The notes: generated by a model not told the origin, from the letters alone. A stretch of DNA of 49,555 nucleotides from Spirochaetota bacterium (GCA_022711355.1 JAKLFE010000037.1:1-49555), one strand, 5' to 3'. Positions 1 to 8,760 are shown, counted from the stretch's first letter. Translations and numbers: made by a program.

Positions 1-674
1 GCGTACATGCCCGCGCTGATCCGGCCCTCCTTCGCCGAGAAGGCGAGCCAGATCTCCCGGGTCCGGCTGGTCGCGTCGAGGACGGGGCTCACGCGGGAGA
101 CCGTCGCGGCGAAGGACTCGCCGGGCAGGGCCTCGAAGCTCACCCGGGCGCTCATGCCCACGGCGGCCTTGGCCGAGTCGCGCTCCGCGAGCTTGACGAC
201 GACCTTGAGCTGGTCGACCTGGCCGACCTTGGCGAGGGAGGATGAGGAGGCGACCGTCTCGCCCTGCTGGGCCAGTATGGAGGTCACGGTCCCGGATATG
301 GGCGAGCCGACGGCGCTCAGCGCGTAGGCCGAGCCGGGCTTGGAGGGGTCGACGAGGGCTATGGCCTGGCCCTTCTCGACGCGATCGCCCAAGGCTACCT
401 TGTACTCGACGACCTTGCCGCCGATATCCGGGAAGACGTCGACGTTGACGAGGGCCTCGACGTCGCCGCTCGCGTCGATGTAGGGACGCAGGGTCCCGAC
501 CGCGGCGGCCGCGACCTTGACCGGTTTCGCCTCGCTCGCCGCAGGGGCGGCGGCGGCGGCCGGGCCGCGGGCCTGGGCCTTCGCGGGCGCGTCCCCGCGC
601 CGGATGGCGAGGAAGGCCAGGGCTCCCGCCGCTATCAGCATCGCGGCCGCGAGGGCCGCCTTCTTGATCCGCAT
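1..674 (-). CDS. RND efflux membrane fusion protein (HlyD/AcrA type), C-terminus off the window
   Basis: This is the periplasmic adaptor that joins an inner-membrane RND pump to an outer-membrane channel. My reading of the reverse strand gives MRIKKAALAAAMLIAAGA as an N-terminal membrane anchor or signal, followed by an Ala/Pro-rich linker. A biotinyl-lipoyl-like half follows (VFPDIGGKVVEYKVALGDRV), then SAVGSPISGTVTSILAQQG and the start of the beta-barrel domain (SPVLDATSRTREI). The start codon at 672-674 is preceded by GGAGGT, which lies across the stop codon of the TolC-like gene, so the two are translationally coupled. It is a clear paralogue of the adaptor at 7655-8647, sharing SPISGT and SPVLD..SRTR. 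The RND pump it serves should lie left of the window. About 224 residues are visible; the end is missing. Confidence 0.9.
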   Translation of the reverse strand, partial: MRIKKAALAAAMLIAAGALAFLAIRRGDAPAKAQARGPAAAAAPAASEAKPVKVAAAAVGTLRPYIDASGDVEALVNVDVFPDIGGKVVEYKVALGDRVEKGQAIALVDPSKPGSAYALSAVGSPISGTVTSILAQQGETVASSSSLAKVGQVDQLKVVVKLAERDSAKAAVGMSARVSFEALPGESFAATVSRVSPVLDATSRTREIWLAFSAKEGRISAGMY

Positions 675-679
675 GTACC

Positions 680-1996
680 TTACCTCCCGATGGTTCCGAA
701 GCGCGCGCCCAGGGAGCTCTCGAGCTCGAGGGCCGCGGTCAAGAGCGAGTATTCGCCCGTAACGACCTCGGCGCGGGCTGCGTTCAAGTCGCTGGCCGCG
801 TCGTCGAGGTCGGCTATATCCCGAAGGCCGCGCTGGTAGGCCTCGTTGATCAAGTCGTATTTCTTCTGGGCGAGCTCGACGCCGCGGTCCTTGGCGGCCA
901 GGGAGGCGACGGAGGCCCCGATGCCGCGGGAGAGGGAGGCCCAGCTAGAGCGGGCGGAGGCGAGGGACTCCTCGAGCTGGAGCTCCAGCTTGGCCACGGA
1001 GTCCTCGGCGGAGGCGATGGAGAGCCTCGTCGCGGAGGAGGGCAGGAGGTCGTCCAGGGGGATGGTCAGGGAGAGGGAGAGCGAGCCGTTCTCCGCGACG
1101 TCGCGCGCGCCGCCTAAGTCCGTCATCACCTTCCTGCTGGAGGCCGAGGCCGAGATCGAGGGGGAGAAGAGCCCGGCCTTGGCCAGCCGGAGCGAGAGCC
1201 GGGCCGCCTCCAGCGAGGCGCGGAGGGAGCGGAGGGCCGGCCCGCCGTCGGCGGGGGCGGCGGCGAGGGCGGCCGCCACGGTCTGGGAGGAGATGGAGCG
1301 CGCGGAGTCGAGGTCGCCGGCGAGCTCTATCCGGGCGGCGGGATCGAGGCCGAGGAGGAGCTTGAAGGCGTCGAGGTCGTCCTCGAGGGCGACGCGGGCG
1401 CTCTCGACGGCGGGCCCCTTCGCCTCATAGGAGACGGTGGCGGTGAGGAGGTCGATCTCGGGCGCGAGGCCGCCGGAGTACTTAGCCTTGGCCTGCTCGT
1501 AGTTCTTCTTGGCGCGCTCGAGGTTCTGCTCCGCGAGGGAGAGCTTGGCCTGGTCCAGGAGGACGGCGCAGAAGGCCTTCCGCACGGAGAGCTCGAGCTC
1601 GCGCGCGGCCTCGTCGTAGCCGACGAGGCCCGAGCGATAGGCCTGCTTGAGCTGCTCGACCTGGATCTTGAGCTTGGGCGAGAGGCTGAGGCCGAGGGAG
1701 AGGCTCCCGGTCGCGGACCAGCGGTCGGCCTCGGAGGGCAGGTCGGCCGAGGAGCGGGTCGCGCTGAGGCCCGCCTCCACCGAGGGGTAAATGAGGTTCA
1801 GGGCTGCGCCAGAGTTGCGCTCGGCCGTGGCGAGGGCGATCGCCTCCCTGCCGAGCCCGAGGTTGCCCTCGAGGGCGAGGCGCACGGCCTCGTCGACGCC
1901 GATGGCGCGGGCCTCCGCGGCCTCCTCGGCCCTCGCCGTGGCCAGGACGGCCAAGAGGGAGATGGCGGCGAGCGCCGCCCGTTTCGCTGATCTCAT
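680..1996 (-). CDS. TolC-family outer-membrane efflux channel
   Basis: This 438-residue protein is the outer-membrane channel of a tripartite efflux system. It starts with a signal peptide (MRSAKRAALAAISLLAVLATARA). Two long Ala/Leu/Glu-rich helical segments follow, each entered by a loop of TolC type (VDEAVRLALEGNLGL near residue 33; SLRASLEAARLSLRLAKAGLFSPSISASA near 255), matching the two structural repeats of the family. The length is normal. AAGGAG lies 6 bases before the ATG. It is first in a leftward operon with the adaptor gene that begins 5 bases after its stop. It is the only TolC-like gene in the window, so it may serve both RND pumps encoded here; that is inference. Confidence 0.9.
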   Translation of the reverse strand: MRSAKRAALAAISLLAVLATARAEEAAEARAIGVDEAVRLALEGNLGLGREAIALATAERNSGAALNLIYPSVEAGLSATRSSADLPSEADRWSATGSLSLGLSLSPKLKIQVEQLKQAYRSGLVGYDEAARELELSVRKAFCAVLLDQAKLSLAEQNLERAKKNYEQAKAKYSGGLAPEIDLLTATVSYEAKGPAVESARVALEDDLDAFKLLLGLDPAARIELAGDLDSARSISSQTVAAALAAAPADGGPALRSLRASLEAARLSLRLAKAGLFSPSISASASSRKVMTDLGGARDVAENGSLSLSLTIPLDDLLPSSATRLSIASAEDSVAKLELQLEESLASARSSWASLSRGIGASVASLAAKDRGVELAQKKYDLINEAYQRGLRDIADLDDAASDLNAARAEVVTGEYSLLTAALELESSLGARFGTIGR

Positions 1997-2080
1997 CTCG
2001 ACTCCTTGCGCAGGGGCCCGCGGGGATCCTCGTGATTCCCCGGCCTCGCATAAGCATACCTAGGGGGAAGAGCCATGCCT

Positions 2081-2098
2081 ATAAACGGGGGATAAACG
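2081..2098. promoter_or_regulatory. candidate OmpR-type operator: direct repeat with 11-bp period
   Basis: ATAAACG occurs at 2081-2087 and again at 2092-2098, starts 11 bases apart, in an otherwise GC-rich region. OmpR/PhoB-type regulators bind head-to-tail half-sites about 11 bp apart, and the adjacent gene encodes such a regulator. That this regulator binds here is inference. Confidence 0.4.
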
Positions 2099-2143
2099 CT
2101 TCAGAAAAGCTTGTTATTCGCTCCGGCGGATCGCGTTCCGGCG

Positions 2144-2172
2144 TTGGCGGCCGGGCCGGATCCGTCTATACT
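2144..2172 (+). promoter_or_regulatory. sigma70-type promoter of the two-component operon
   Basis: TTGGCG at 2144-2149 and TATACT at 2167-2172 are separated by 17 bases. The expected start of transcription is near 2179, which leaves a leader of about 11 bases containing AGGGA before the ATG at 2190. Confidence 0.5.
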
Positions 2173-2189
2173 CCGAAACGAGGGATACG

Positions 2190-2921
2190 ATGCAAGGTTA
2201 CGCGCTCATCATCGAGGACGTCAAGGAAATGGCCGACCTCATCTCGCTCTTCCTCGAGAAGGAGGGCATGGTGGCGGATGCCCGCGAGAGCGCGGAGGAG
2301 GGGCTCGAGCTGCTCAAGCAGAAGCCCTACGACATCGTCATTCTCGACCTGAACCTCCCGGGCATGGACGGCTTCGAGTTCCTCGGCGAGGCCCGCAAGA
2401 TAAGCGACTGCCCGGTCCTCGTCGTCACCGCGCGGGACGCGGACGAGGACCTCATCGCCGGCCTCGGCCAGGGGGCCGACGAGTACATGACCAAGCCCTT
2501 CTCCCCCCGGGTCCTCGTCGCCCGGGTCCGGGCCCTCGTCCGCCGCTCGCGGGGCGCGGCCGACCGGGGCGAGGCCGAGCGGGCGCCGAGCGCGATCCGC
2601 TTCGGGCCCTACGAGCTCGACCGCTCGGCCCTCGTGCTCCGCAAGGGCCGCGACATCGTCCCCCTCTCGGGCAAGGAGTTCGCCGTCCTCCTCTTCCTCG
2701 CCGAGAACGCGGGTAGCCCGCAGAGCCCCCAGACCATCTACGACGCCGTCTGGAAGAGCAAGTACGGGGACCTGACCGCGGTCGCGGTCTACGTCCAGCG
2801 CCTGCGCAAGAAGATCGAAGCCGATCCCTCCGCCCCGGACTACCTATTGACCGACTACGGCCGAGGCTACCGCTTCGAGCCCGAGCCCCCGAGGGAGGGC
2901 GAGGGAGCCGGAGGCGCATGA
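2190..2921 (+). CDS. OmpR/PhoB-family response regulator
   Basis: A 243-residue DNA-binding response regulator. The receiver domain covers residues 4-120 with the acidic pair E9/D10, phospho-acceptor D53 (IVILDLNLPGMDGFEF), T80 and K102 (TKPF). A winged-helix DNA-binding domain follows at about 140-234 (LSGKEFAVLLFLAENAG; AVYVQRLRKKIEAD; YGRGYRFEP). It is complete and looks fully functional. Its stop codon overlaps the start of the sensor kinase (ATGA), so the two proteins are made together. It is flanked by two efflux operons, so control of efflux genes is the likely job, inferred from position. The target promoter may be the shared upstream region. Confidence 0.95.
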   Translation: MQGYALIIEDVKEMADLISLFLEKEGMVADARESAEEGLELLKQKPYDIVILDLNLPGMDGFEFLGEARKISDCPVLVVTARDADEDLIAGLGQGADEYMTKPFSPRVLVARVRALVRRSRGAADRGEAERAPSAIRFGPYELDRSALVLRKGRDIVPLSGKEFAVLLFLAENAGSPQSPQTIYDAVWKSKYGDLTAVAVYVQRLRKKIEADPSAPDYLLTDYGRGYRFEPEPPREGEGAGGA

Positions 2922-4237
2922 GGGTACGCAGCCAGTCCCTGATCCTCATAGCCGGCATCGCGGCCATGCCCCTCCTCGTGATCGCGGTCGTCCTCACCGT
3001 GGCCCGGATCAACTTCCTCAGCCGCGAGGCCGAGCGCTTCTCGCAGATGAAGACGGGCGGCGAGGACGCGGCGGTCGAGGTGGCGCGGATATTCGAGGGG
3101 AAGCCGGATAAATTCCGCTTCGCGATAGCGGGGCCCGACGGCCGCGTCGTGCACTCCTCCATCCCCGAATTCCCCCTCGGCTCGGACCTGGCCAAGGGCC
3201 TCCTCGAGGCGGCGGCGGCCCCGCCGGGCGACCGCTTCCTCACCTTCGGCTTCATGCCCCCCCTGCCCGAAGGCTACCGGGCGGTGACGAGCGTCCCCCG
3301 CGAGATCTTCCTGCCCTCTAGGGCGGCGATCGCGACCTTCGTCTCCATACTGGCCGCCACCATCCTCTTCGCCGCGGCCATGTCCATCGCCATCGTGCGC
3401 TCGATCGCCTCCTCGATCCTGGCCCTCGAGGAGGCCACGAGGCGGGTGGCGGCGGGGGAGCTGGACCTGCCCATCGAGGCCGCGGGCGCGAGCGAGTTCG
3501 CCTCCCTCGCGCGTTCCCTCAACAGCCTCCGCGCGCAGATCAAGGAGGACCAGGCCAGGCGGGCGCGCCTGATCATGGGCATCTCCCACGACCTGAAGAC
3601 CCCCTTGGCCCTGATCAAGGGCTACGCCGAGGCCCTCGACGGGGAGCTGGGCGGGGCGGGCTCCGAGGCCGGCGCCTACCTCGAGGTCATCCAAAGCAAG
3701 GCCGACCAGCTCGAGGGCATGATCGACGAGCTCCTGGACTTCGAGCGGGTGGACACCGGGGAATGGCGCGACTCCCTCTCCGAGCTCGAGCTCGGAACCT
3801 TCCTGCGGGCCTTCGTCAAGCGCGTCGAGGCCGACGCGGCCCTCCTGGGCAGGCGCGCCCGCGGGGCCGTCGACCTGCCCGAGGGCCTGCGGGTCCGCAT
3901 GGACGGCCGCCTCGTGACCCGGGCCCTCGAGAACCTCGCCTTCAACGCCCTGCGCTATACGCACGAGGGCGGGAGCGTCGAGATCGCGGCGCGGCGGGAG
4001 GGCGCGGCGATACTCGTGACCGTGGCGGACGACGGGATGGGCATCGCCGAGGCCGACCTCCCCCACGTCTTCGAGCCCTTCTATCGCGGGACCTCGTCGC
4101 GCCGCGAGCAGGGCATGGGCCTCGGCCTGTCGATCGTGAAGACCGTAGTCGAATCCCACGGCTGGGGCATCTCGGTCCAGTCGTGGCGCGGGAACGGCAG
4201 CGTCTTCACGATTACGATACCGGCTAAGGACTCCTAG
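2918..4237 (+). CDS. sensor histidine kinase with HAMP domain
   Basis: A 439-residue inner-membrane sensor kinase, partner of the preceding regulator. One membrane segment spans residues about 7-29 and a second about 134-158, with a roughly 100-residue periplasmic sensor part between them. A HAMP linker follows, then the H-box GISHDLKTPLALIKGYAEAL with phospho-acceptor H224. The ATPase domain has N-box N339/N343 (ENLAFNALRYTHEGG), the DDGMG box starting at D371, the F-box FEPFYRG and the G2 box GMGLGLSIV. The start overlaps the regulator stop by ATGA. Its stop codon shares the bases CTAG with the stop codon of the convergent PG0541-like gene. The signal it senses cannot be told from the sequence. 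Confidence 0.95.
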   Translation: MRVRSQSLILIAGIAAMPLLVIAVVLTVARINFLSREAERFSQMKTGGEDAAVEVARIFEGKPDKFRFAIAGPDGRVVHSSIPEFPLGSDLAKGLLEAAAAPPGDRFLTFGFMPPLPEGYRAVTSVPREIFLPSRAAIATFVSILAATILFAAAMSIAIVRSIASSILALEEATRRVAAGELDLPIEAAGASEFASLARSLNSLRAQIKEDQARRARLIMGISHDLKTPLALIKGYAEALDGELGGAGSEAGAYLEVIQSKADQLEGMIDELLDFERVDTGEWRDSLSELELGTFLRAFVKRVEADAALLGRRARGAVDLPEGLRVRMDGRLVTRALENLAFNALRYTHEGGSVEIAARREGAAILVTVADDGMGIAEADLPHVFEPFYRGTSSRREQGMGLGLSIVKTVVESHGWGISVQSWRGNGSVFTITIPAKDS

Positions 4238-4509
4238 CCGAGGCAGAAGGCCGAGATGCCCTCGCCGGGGAAGCGCTCCCGGACGAGGCTCAGCGCCCCG
4301 AGGGCGGCCGCGGCCTCCTCGTCGTCGAGATAGGCGAACAGGACGAAGTTGAGCTCGGGCCAGATGCTCGTGCCCTCCTTCCTCGTCCGCTTGCCCGAGC
4401 CGTGGGCCTCGGGGATGAGTGTGTACTCGATGCCCGGCACGGCCTTCTCGAGGGCGGCCAGGATCTCGGCCTGCACCAGCTCGCTCGCCACGATCTCGAC
4501 CCGCTTCAT
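4234..4509 (-). CDS. small PG0541-like, RND-transporter-associated protein
   Basis: A 91-residue soluble protein (MKRVEIVASELVQAEILAAL...). The opening strand-helix pattern and the length resemble the small PII-like (ferredoxin-like fold) proteins annotated as PG0541-family transporter-associated proteins and found beside RND pumps. It begins at the ATG whose last two bases lie in the stop codon of the RND pump gene (ATGA overlap at 4506-4509), so translation is coupled. A longer reading starting inside the pump gene is possible but has no support. It may sense a ligand and act on the pump; that is inference from placement. Family assignment is from memory of the pattern. Confidence 0.75.
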   Translation of the reverse strand: MKRVEIVASELVQAEILAALEKAVPGIEYTLIPEAHGSGKRTRKEGTSIWPELNFVLFAYLDDEEAAAALGALSLVRERFPGEGISAFCLG

Positions 4510-7500
4510 TCGAGGTCCTCCCCGCCGCCTAAGGCCCCGCCCCCGCCCTTCTCCCGCCTCGCCCGGCGCTCCTCGCGCTCGGCCCTGGCCGCGGGATCCG
4601 AGCCCGCGTTGAAGAGGTAGTAGACCACGGGGATGAGGAGGAGGGTGATGAAGGTGGAGCTCGTGAGGCCCCCCAGGATGCACAGGCCGATGGGCTGCAT
4701 GATCATGGCGTTCTTCGAGGGGAAGAGGGCCATGGGGATGACGCCCATGATGGTGGTCACCGCGGTCATGAGGACGGGCCTCAGGCGGCTTGAGCCGGCC
4801 TCCAGGCAGGCCTCGAAGAGGGGCAGGCCCCGCCCCCGCAGGAGCTTCGTGTAGTCGACGAGGACGATGCCGTTGTTGACCACGATGCCGACGAGCATGA
4901 CCAGGCCCATGATGGTGAACATGCTGAAGGCCTGGCCGGTGACGAGGTGGGCGACGAAGACGCCGAAGAGGGTGAGGGGCACGGTGAAGAGGTTGATCAG
5001 GGGATCCTTGAAGGACTCGTACTGCCCTGCCATGACCCCGAAGACCAGGAGGATGGCGAGGGCCAGCACGGCCACGAAGCTCTTGCCCGTCGAAAGGATC
5101 TCCGACCAGGAGCCCGAGTACTCCACCGTCACGCCCTCGTCGATTACCAGGCGCCCGGCGACGGCCGCCTTGATCCTCTCCTCGGCCGCGTCGGCGCGCA
5201 GGCCCCCCGAGAGGCTCCCGGTTATGGTGACCTTGCGCGCCTGGTTCTCGCGGTAGATGCTCACCGGCCCGGTCGAGGCGCGGATGCTCGCGATCTCGGA
5301 GAGGGGCACCCGGTCCCCCGAGGGGGCCAGGACGAAGATCCTCCCTAGGTCGGGGACCCCGCGCCGGTCGCCGGGGGCGATGGAGAGGTAGACCTCCACC
5401 TCCTCGCCCGAGTCGTCGAAGGAGGCCGCGGCGACCCCGTCCATGTTGGCGTCGATCTCCTTGGCCACCGCGCTCACGGTGAGCCCGAAGGAGTAGGCCC
5501 TCTGGCGGTCGATCACGATCTCGACCTGGGGCAGGCCGTAGTTCATGTTCGTCCTCGCGTCGCGGACCTCGGGGACCTCGGCCTTGATGGCCGCGACGAT
5601 GCCGTCGGCGGCGGCCATGGCCCCGTCCAGGTCGTCGGAGCTCACGTAGATCTCGATGTCGGACTTCCGGCCGAAGCCCCCCCGCCCCGCGGAGAAGGAG
5701 CTCCTGGCCTGGGGGTAGGCCTCCATGATGGATCGCAGCTTGGCCTTGACCTCGTCGGCGGAGTCGGCGCCGCCGCCCCCCTCCGGGAGGCTCACGCTGA
5801 GCGAGGCCGAGTAGCTCGCCGAGGAGCGGCCGATCGAGGCGATGACGCTCTCGTAGCCGCGGACCTGGCGGCGGGCCTCGGCCTCGACCTCGAGCATGAT
5901 CGCCTTGGTCTCCGCGTAGGGCGTCCCGAGGGGGAGCTCCACGTTGAGGTCCACCGAGTCGCTCACCATGGGAGGGCTGAACACGATGTTCATGCGCGGG
6001 GCCGCGAGGAGGGAGGCTAGGAACAGGACGAGGGCGGCGCCGATGGCCGCCGGGCGGTGCGTGAGGGCGAGGCGGAGGAGGGCCCGGTGGCCGGCCGTCA
6101 TGGCCTCGAGGGCGGCGCCGACCCGCTCGTCCAGGCGGCGGAGGAGGCGATTCCTGATAGGATGCTCCGACCTGGTCTTCACCGGGAAGTAGCGGCTCGT
6201 GAGGACGGGCACGAGGAAGAGGGCGATGAGCCAGCTGGCGAGGAGGGCGATGACGATGGTGAACATCGCGCTCTCGAACATGACGACGATGCGCCCGAGC
6301 TTGCGCCGGAAGATGATCATCGGCAGGAAGACGACGACGGTCGTCAGGGTCGAGCCGGTGATGGGGATGACCATCTCCTCGGCCCCGATCATCGAAGCCA
6401 CCTTCGGGGTGGCGCCCCGGTCGCGGTAGGCCTGGACGTTGTCGATGATGACGATGGAGGCGTCCACGATCATGCCGACGCCGAGGATGAGGCCCGTGAG
6501 GGTCATCATGTTGAGCGTGAAGCCGGCGAAGTACATGGCCAGGAGGGTCACGACGATCGACATCGGTATCGACAGGCCGATGACGAGGGTGGGGCGGACG
6601 CTCCGCAGAAAGAGGAAGACGAAGGCCATGGCGAGGAGGGCGCCCTCGACCGCCGAGGCCAGGAGCTCGCGGACCGTCGCGCGGATCTGCTCCGTGTTGT
6701 CGTAGAGGACCTGGACGCTCACGTCCTTGGGCAGGTAGCGCCCGGCCTCCTCGAGCTTGGCGAGGACGGCGTCGGCGGCCTGGACGGAGTTGGCGCCGGA
6801 GCGCTTCTGCACGGAGAGGTAGACCCCGGGCTCGCCGTTGATGTACACGGAGCTCGTCTCGTCCTCGAAGCCGGGGTAGACCTCGGCCAGGTCGCGGAGC
6901 CTGACCCCGTAGCCGCCCTTGACGGCCACGACCGCGTCGGCGATCTCCTCGACCGAGGCGAACTCGCCCGCCGTGCGGATGCTGTAGGACCTCCCCCCCT
7001 CCTCGACCTTGCCCCCGCTCAGCTCGAGGCTCTGGGCCGCGAGGGCGGAGGCGATCGAGCTCACGGTGAGCCCGTAGGCCTCGAGGCGGTCGCGCGAGAC
7101 GTCGGCGCGGACCATGGCGGCGCGGCCGCCGGAGACGGAGACCTGGGCCACGCCGCCCGCCTGCTCGAGCCGCGGCGCGACCGCGTCCTCGGCGATGCGC
7201 CGGAGCTCCTCGCGGCTGCGCTCGCCGCGGAGGGCGATGCGCATGATCGGCATCGAGTTGATGTCGAACTTCTGGATTACGGGCGCGTCGGCGTCGTCCG
7301 GGAGGCTCCGCCGGGCTCGGTCGAGCTTGTCCCTGATGTCGTTGGTGGCGGCGTCGAGGTCGGTCCCGTAGTCGAAGGTGAGCTGGATGCTGCTCGAGCC
7401 CTCGCGCGAGGTCGAGGTGATCCTGGAAAGCCCCTCGAGGCTCGTGAGGCTGGACTCCAGGACCCGCGTGACGAGCTTCTCCACCGAGGCGGGGCTGGCC

Positions 7501-7658
7501 CCGGCCCAGGAGGTGCCCACCGACATGGTCGGCTCCTCGTTGGCCGGGAAGAGGTCGAGTGCGATCTCCCCGATCGAGTACAGGCCGACGATCGCGACGA
7601 GGGCGAAGGCGACGGCGATGAGGACGGGCCGCTCGACGATCCGCTTGGCGACGCTCAC
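4506..7658 (-). CDS. RND-family efflux permease (AcrB/HAE type)
   Basis: A 1,050-residue proton-driven inner-membrane exporter. It shows the usual plan: TM1 at residues 10-30, a large porter loop, TM2-6 at about 325-480, a second porter loop, and TM8-12 at about 850-1015. Recognisable motifs are FPANEEPTMSV after TM1, GMIVDASIVIIDNV in TM4 with D399, and GIVVNNGIVLVDYTK in TM10. The TM4 pair that is DD in AcrB is D-A here, and the TM10 lysine position is N928. It starts with GTG overlapping the adaptor stop (GTGA), with GAGGGG upstream. It lies between its adaptor and the PG0541-like gene. Substrate is not predictable. Confidence 0.93.
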   Translation of the reverse strand: MSVAKRIVERPVLIAVAFALVAIVGLYSIGEIALDLFPANEEPTMSVGTSWAGASPASVEKLVTRVLESSLTSLEGLSRITSTSREGSSSIQLTFDYGTDLDAATNDIRDKLDRARRSLPDDADAPVIQKFDINSMPIMRIALRGERSREELRRIAEDAVAPRLEQAGGVAQVSVSGGRAAMVRADVSRDRLEAYGLTVSSIASALAAQSLELSGGKVEEGGRSYSIRTAGEFASVEEIADAVVAVKGGYGVRLRDLAEVYPGFEDETSSVYINGEPGVYLSVQKRSGANSVQAADAVLAKLEEAGRYLPKDVSVQVLYDNTEQIRATVRELLASAVEGALLAMAFVFLFLRSVRPTLVIGLSIPMSIVVTLLAMYFAGFTLNMMTLTGLILGVGMIVDASIVIIDNVQAYRDRGATPKVASMIGAEEMVIPITGSTLTTVVVFLPMIIFRRKLGRIVVMFESAMFTIVIALLASWLIALFLVPVLTSRYFPVKTRSEHPIRNRLLRRLDERVGAALEAMTAGHRALLRLALTHRPAAIGAALVLFLASLLAAPRMNIVFSPPMVSDSVDLNVELPLGTPYAETKAIMLEVEAEARRQVRGYESVIASIGRSSASYSASLSVSLPEGGGGADSADEVKAKLRSIMEAYPQARSSFSAGRGGFGRKSDIEIYVSSDDLDGAMAAADGIVAAIKAEVPEVRDARTNMNYGLPQVEIVIDRQRAYSFGLTVSAVAKEIDANMDGVAAASFDDSGEEVEVYLSIAPGDRRGVPDLGRIFVLAPSGDRVPLSEIASIRASTGPVSIYRENQARKVTITGSLSGGLRADAAEERIKAAVAGRLVIDEGVTVEYSGSWSEILSTGKSFVAVLALAILLVFGVMAGQYESFKDPLINLFTVPLTLFGVFVAHLVTGQAFSMFTIMGLVMLVGIVVNNGIVLVDYTKLLRGRGLPLFEACLEAGSSRLRPVLMTAVTTIMGVIPMALFPSKNAMIMQPIGLCILGGLTSSTFITLLLIPVVYYLFNAGSDPAARAEREERRARREKGGGGALGGGEDLE

Positions 7659-8647
7659 TTCGCGGCCTTCCCCTCCGGGACGATCCGCAGCGCGGCCCCC
7701 TCCCCGATCGAGGCTCGGCCGGCCGTGACCACCCGGTCGCCCTCGGACAGGCCGCCGCGGATCTCCACCAGGCCGTCGACCGCCGCTCCCCGCTCGACCG
7801 CGACGAGGCGGGCCCGCTCCGAGCCCTCCTGGCCCTCGGCGAGGTAGAGGTACTCCGCGCCCGAGCGCTCGAAGAGGGCCTCCCCGGGCACCGTCAGGGC
7901 ATCCGGGTACGCCGTGGTGTAGATGCGCGCCCGCGCGTACATGCCCGGGGCCACCAGGCCCTCTCCTCCCTCGACGGCGATGGACGCCGACCTGGTGCGC
8001 GAGGTCTTGTCGAGGACGGGCGAGAGCTTGGACACCCGCGCCTCGAAGCTCCGGCCCGGGTAGGCCTCGAAACGGAGGACGGCGCGTTGCCCGACCTTGA
8101 CCTCCCCGACGTCGCGCTCGCGGATGAGGGTCTTCACCTCGAGGCGGGAAAGCAGGCCGACCGTCGCGATCGCGGTGGAGGACGTGACCCTCGCCCCCAC
8201 GCGGACGGGGAGGTCGGTCAGGGTCCCCGAGATGGGCGAGCTCACGGGCGAGAGGGCGTACCGGCTGCCCGGCAGGGAGGGATCCACCGTGGCGAGGACC
8301 TGCCCCTTCTCCACGGCCTCGCCGAGCTCCGCTTCCAAGGAGGCGACGCGGCCGCCGATATCGGGGTAGACGTCGACGCTCGTCGTCGTCTGGACGTCCC
8401 CCGCGACGTCGATGTAGCTGCGGAGGGTGCTCCGCGAGGCCCGGGCGACCTTGACCGAGAAGACCGTCTCGGCCTTACCGCCCCTCGCGCCCTGCCCCGC
8501 GGCGCCGGGCGCGGCTGCCCTCGAACCGGCGCCGGGCGCCGGGCGGGCGGCTTCGGGACCGGCCTTGGCCGAATGGAGATACAGGGCGCCCGCGGCGAGG
8601 GCGGCGGCCGCGAGGCCGAGGGCGAGGAATCTCCGCTTGAACACCAT
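7655..8647 (-). CDS. RND efflux membrane fusion protein (HlyD/AcrA type)
   Basis: A 330-residue periplasmic adaptor. I place the start at 8645-8647 (MVFKRRFLALGLAAAALAAGALY, a membrane anchor) because GGAGGT lies 8 bases upstream; an upstream in-frame ATG would add 18 residues with no signal character. The protein has a lipoyl-like half (VYPDIGGRVASLEAELG), SPISGTLTDLPVRVG, a beta-barrel part (LSPVLDKTSRTRSA) and a C-terminal membrane-proximal domain (LTVPGEALFERSGAEYLYL). It is first gene of a leftward operon with the RND pump and small partner protein, overlapping the pump gene by GTGA. No TolC gene is in this operon. It is paralogous to the adaptor at 1-674. Confidence 0.93.
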   Translation of the reverse strand: MVFKRRFLALGLAAAALAAGALYLHSAKAGPEAARPAPGAGSRAAAPGAAGQGARGGKAETVFSVKVARASRSTLRSYIDVAGDVQTTTSVDVYPDIGGRVASLEAELGEAVEKGQVLATVDPSLPGSRYALSPVSSPISGTLTDLPVRVGARVTSSTAIATVGLLSRLEVKTLIRERDVGEVKVGQRAVLRFEAYPGRSFEARVSKLSPVLDKTSRTRSASIAVEGGEGLVAPGMYARARIYTTAYPDALTVPGEALFERSGAEYLYLAEGQEGSERARLVAVERGAAVDGLVEIRGGLSEGDRVVTAGRASIGEGAALRIVPEGKAAK

Positions 8648-8760
8648 GGCCGGCACCTCCCGAGCGCTCGCTATACTCCTACAAGCGGGCTCGGCATGCA
8701 AGCGGGGCCGATCGGTCGGGAGCTGCTTCTCGGGAATTCCGCGCGAGCCGCCGGACGCGG

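Larger units (their letters stand above)
1997..2189. promoter_or_regulatory. divergent regulatory region between tolC-like operon and response regulator
   Basis: This 193-base region separates the leftward TolC operon from the rightward two-component operon. It holds a good sigma70-type promoter for the regulator (listed separately). It also holds a direct repeat ATAAACG at 2081-2087 and 2092-2098, with an 11-base period. I could not fix a convincing promoter for the leftward operon. The repeat lies where a regulator could act on both promoters. Confidence 0.5.
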
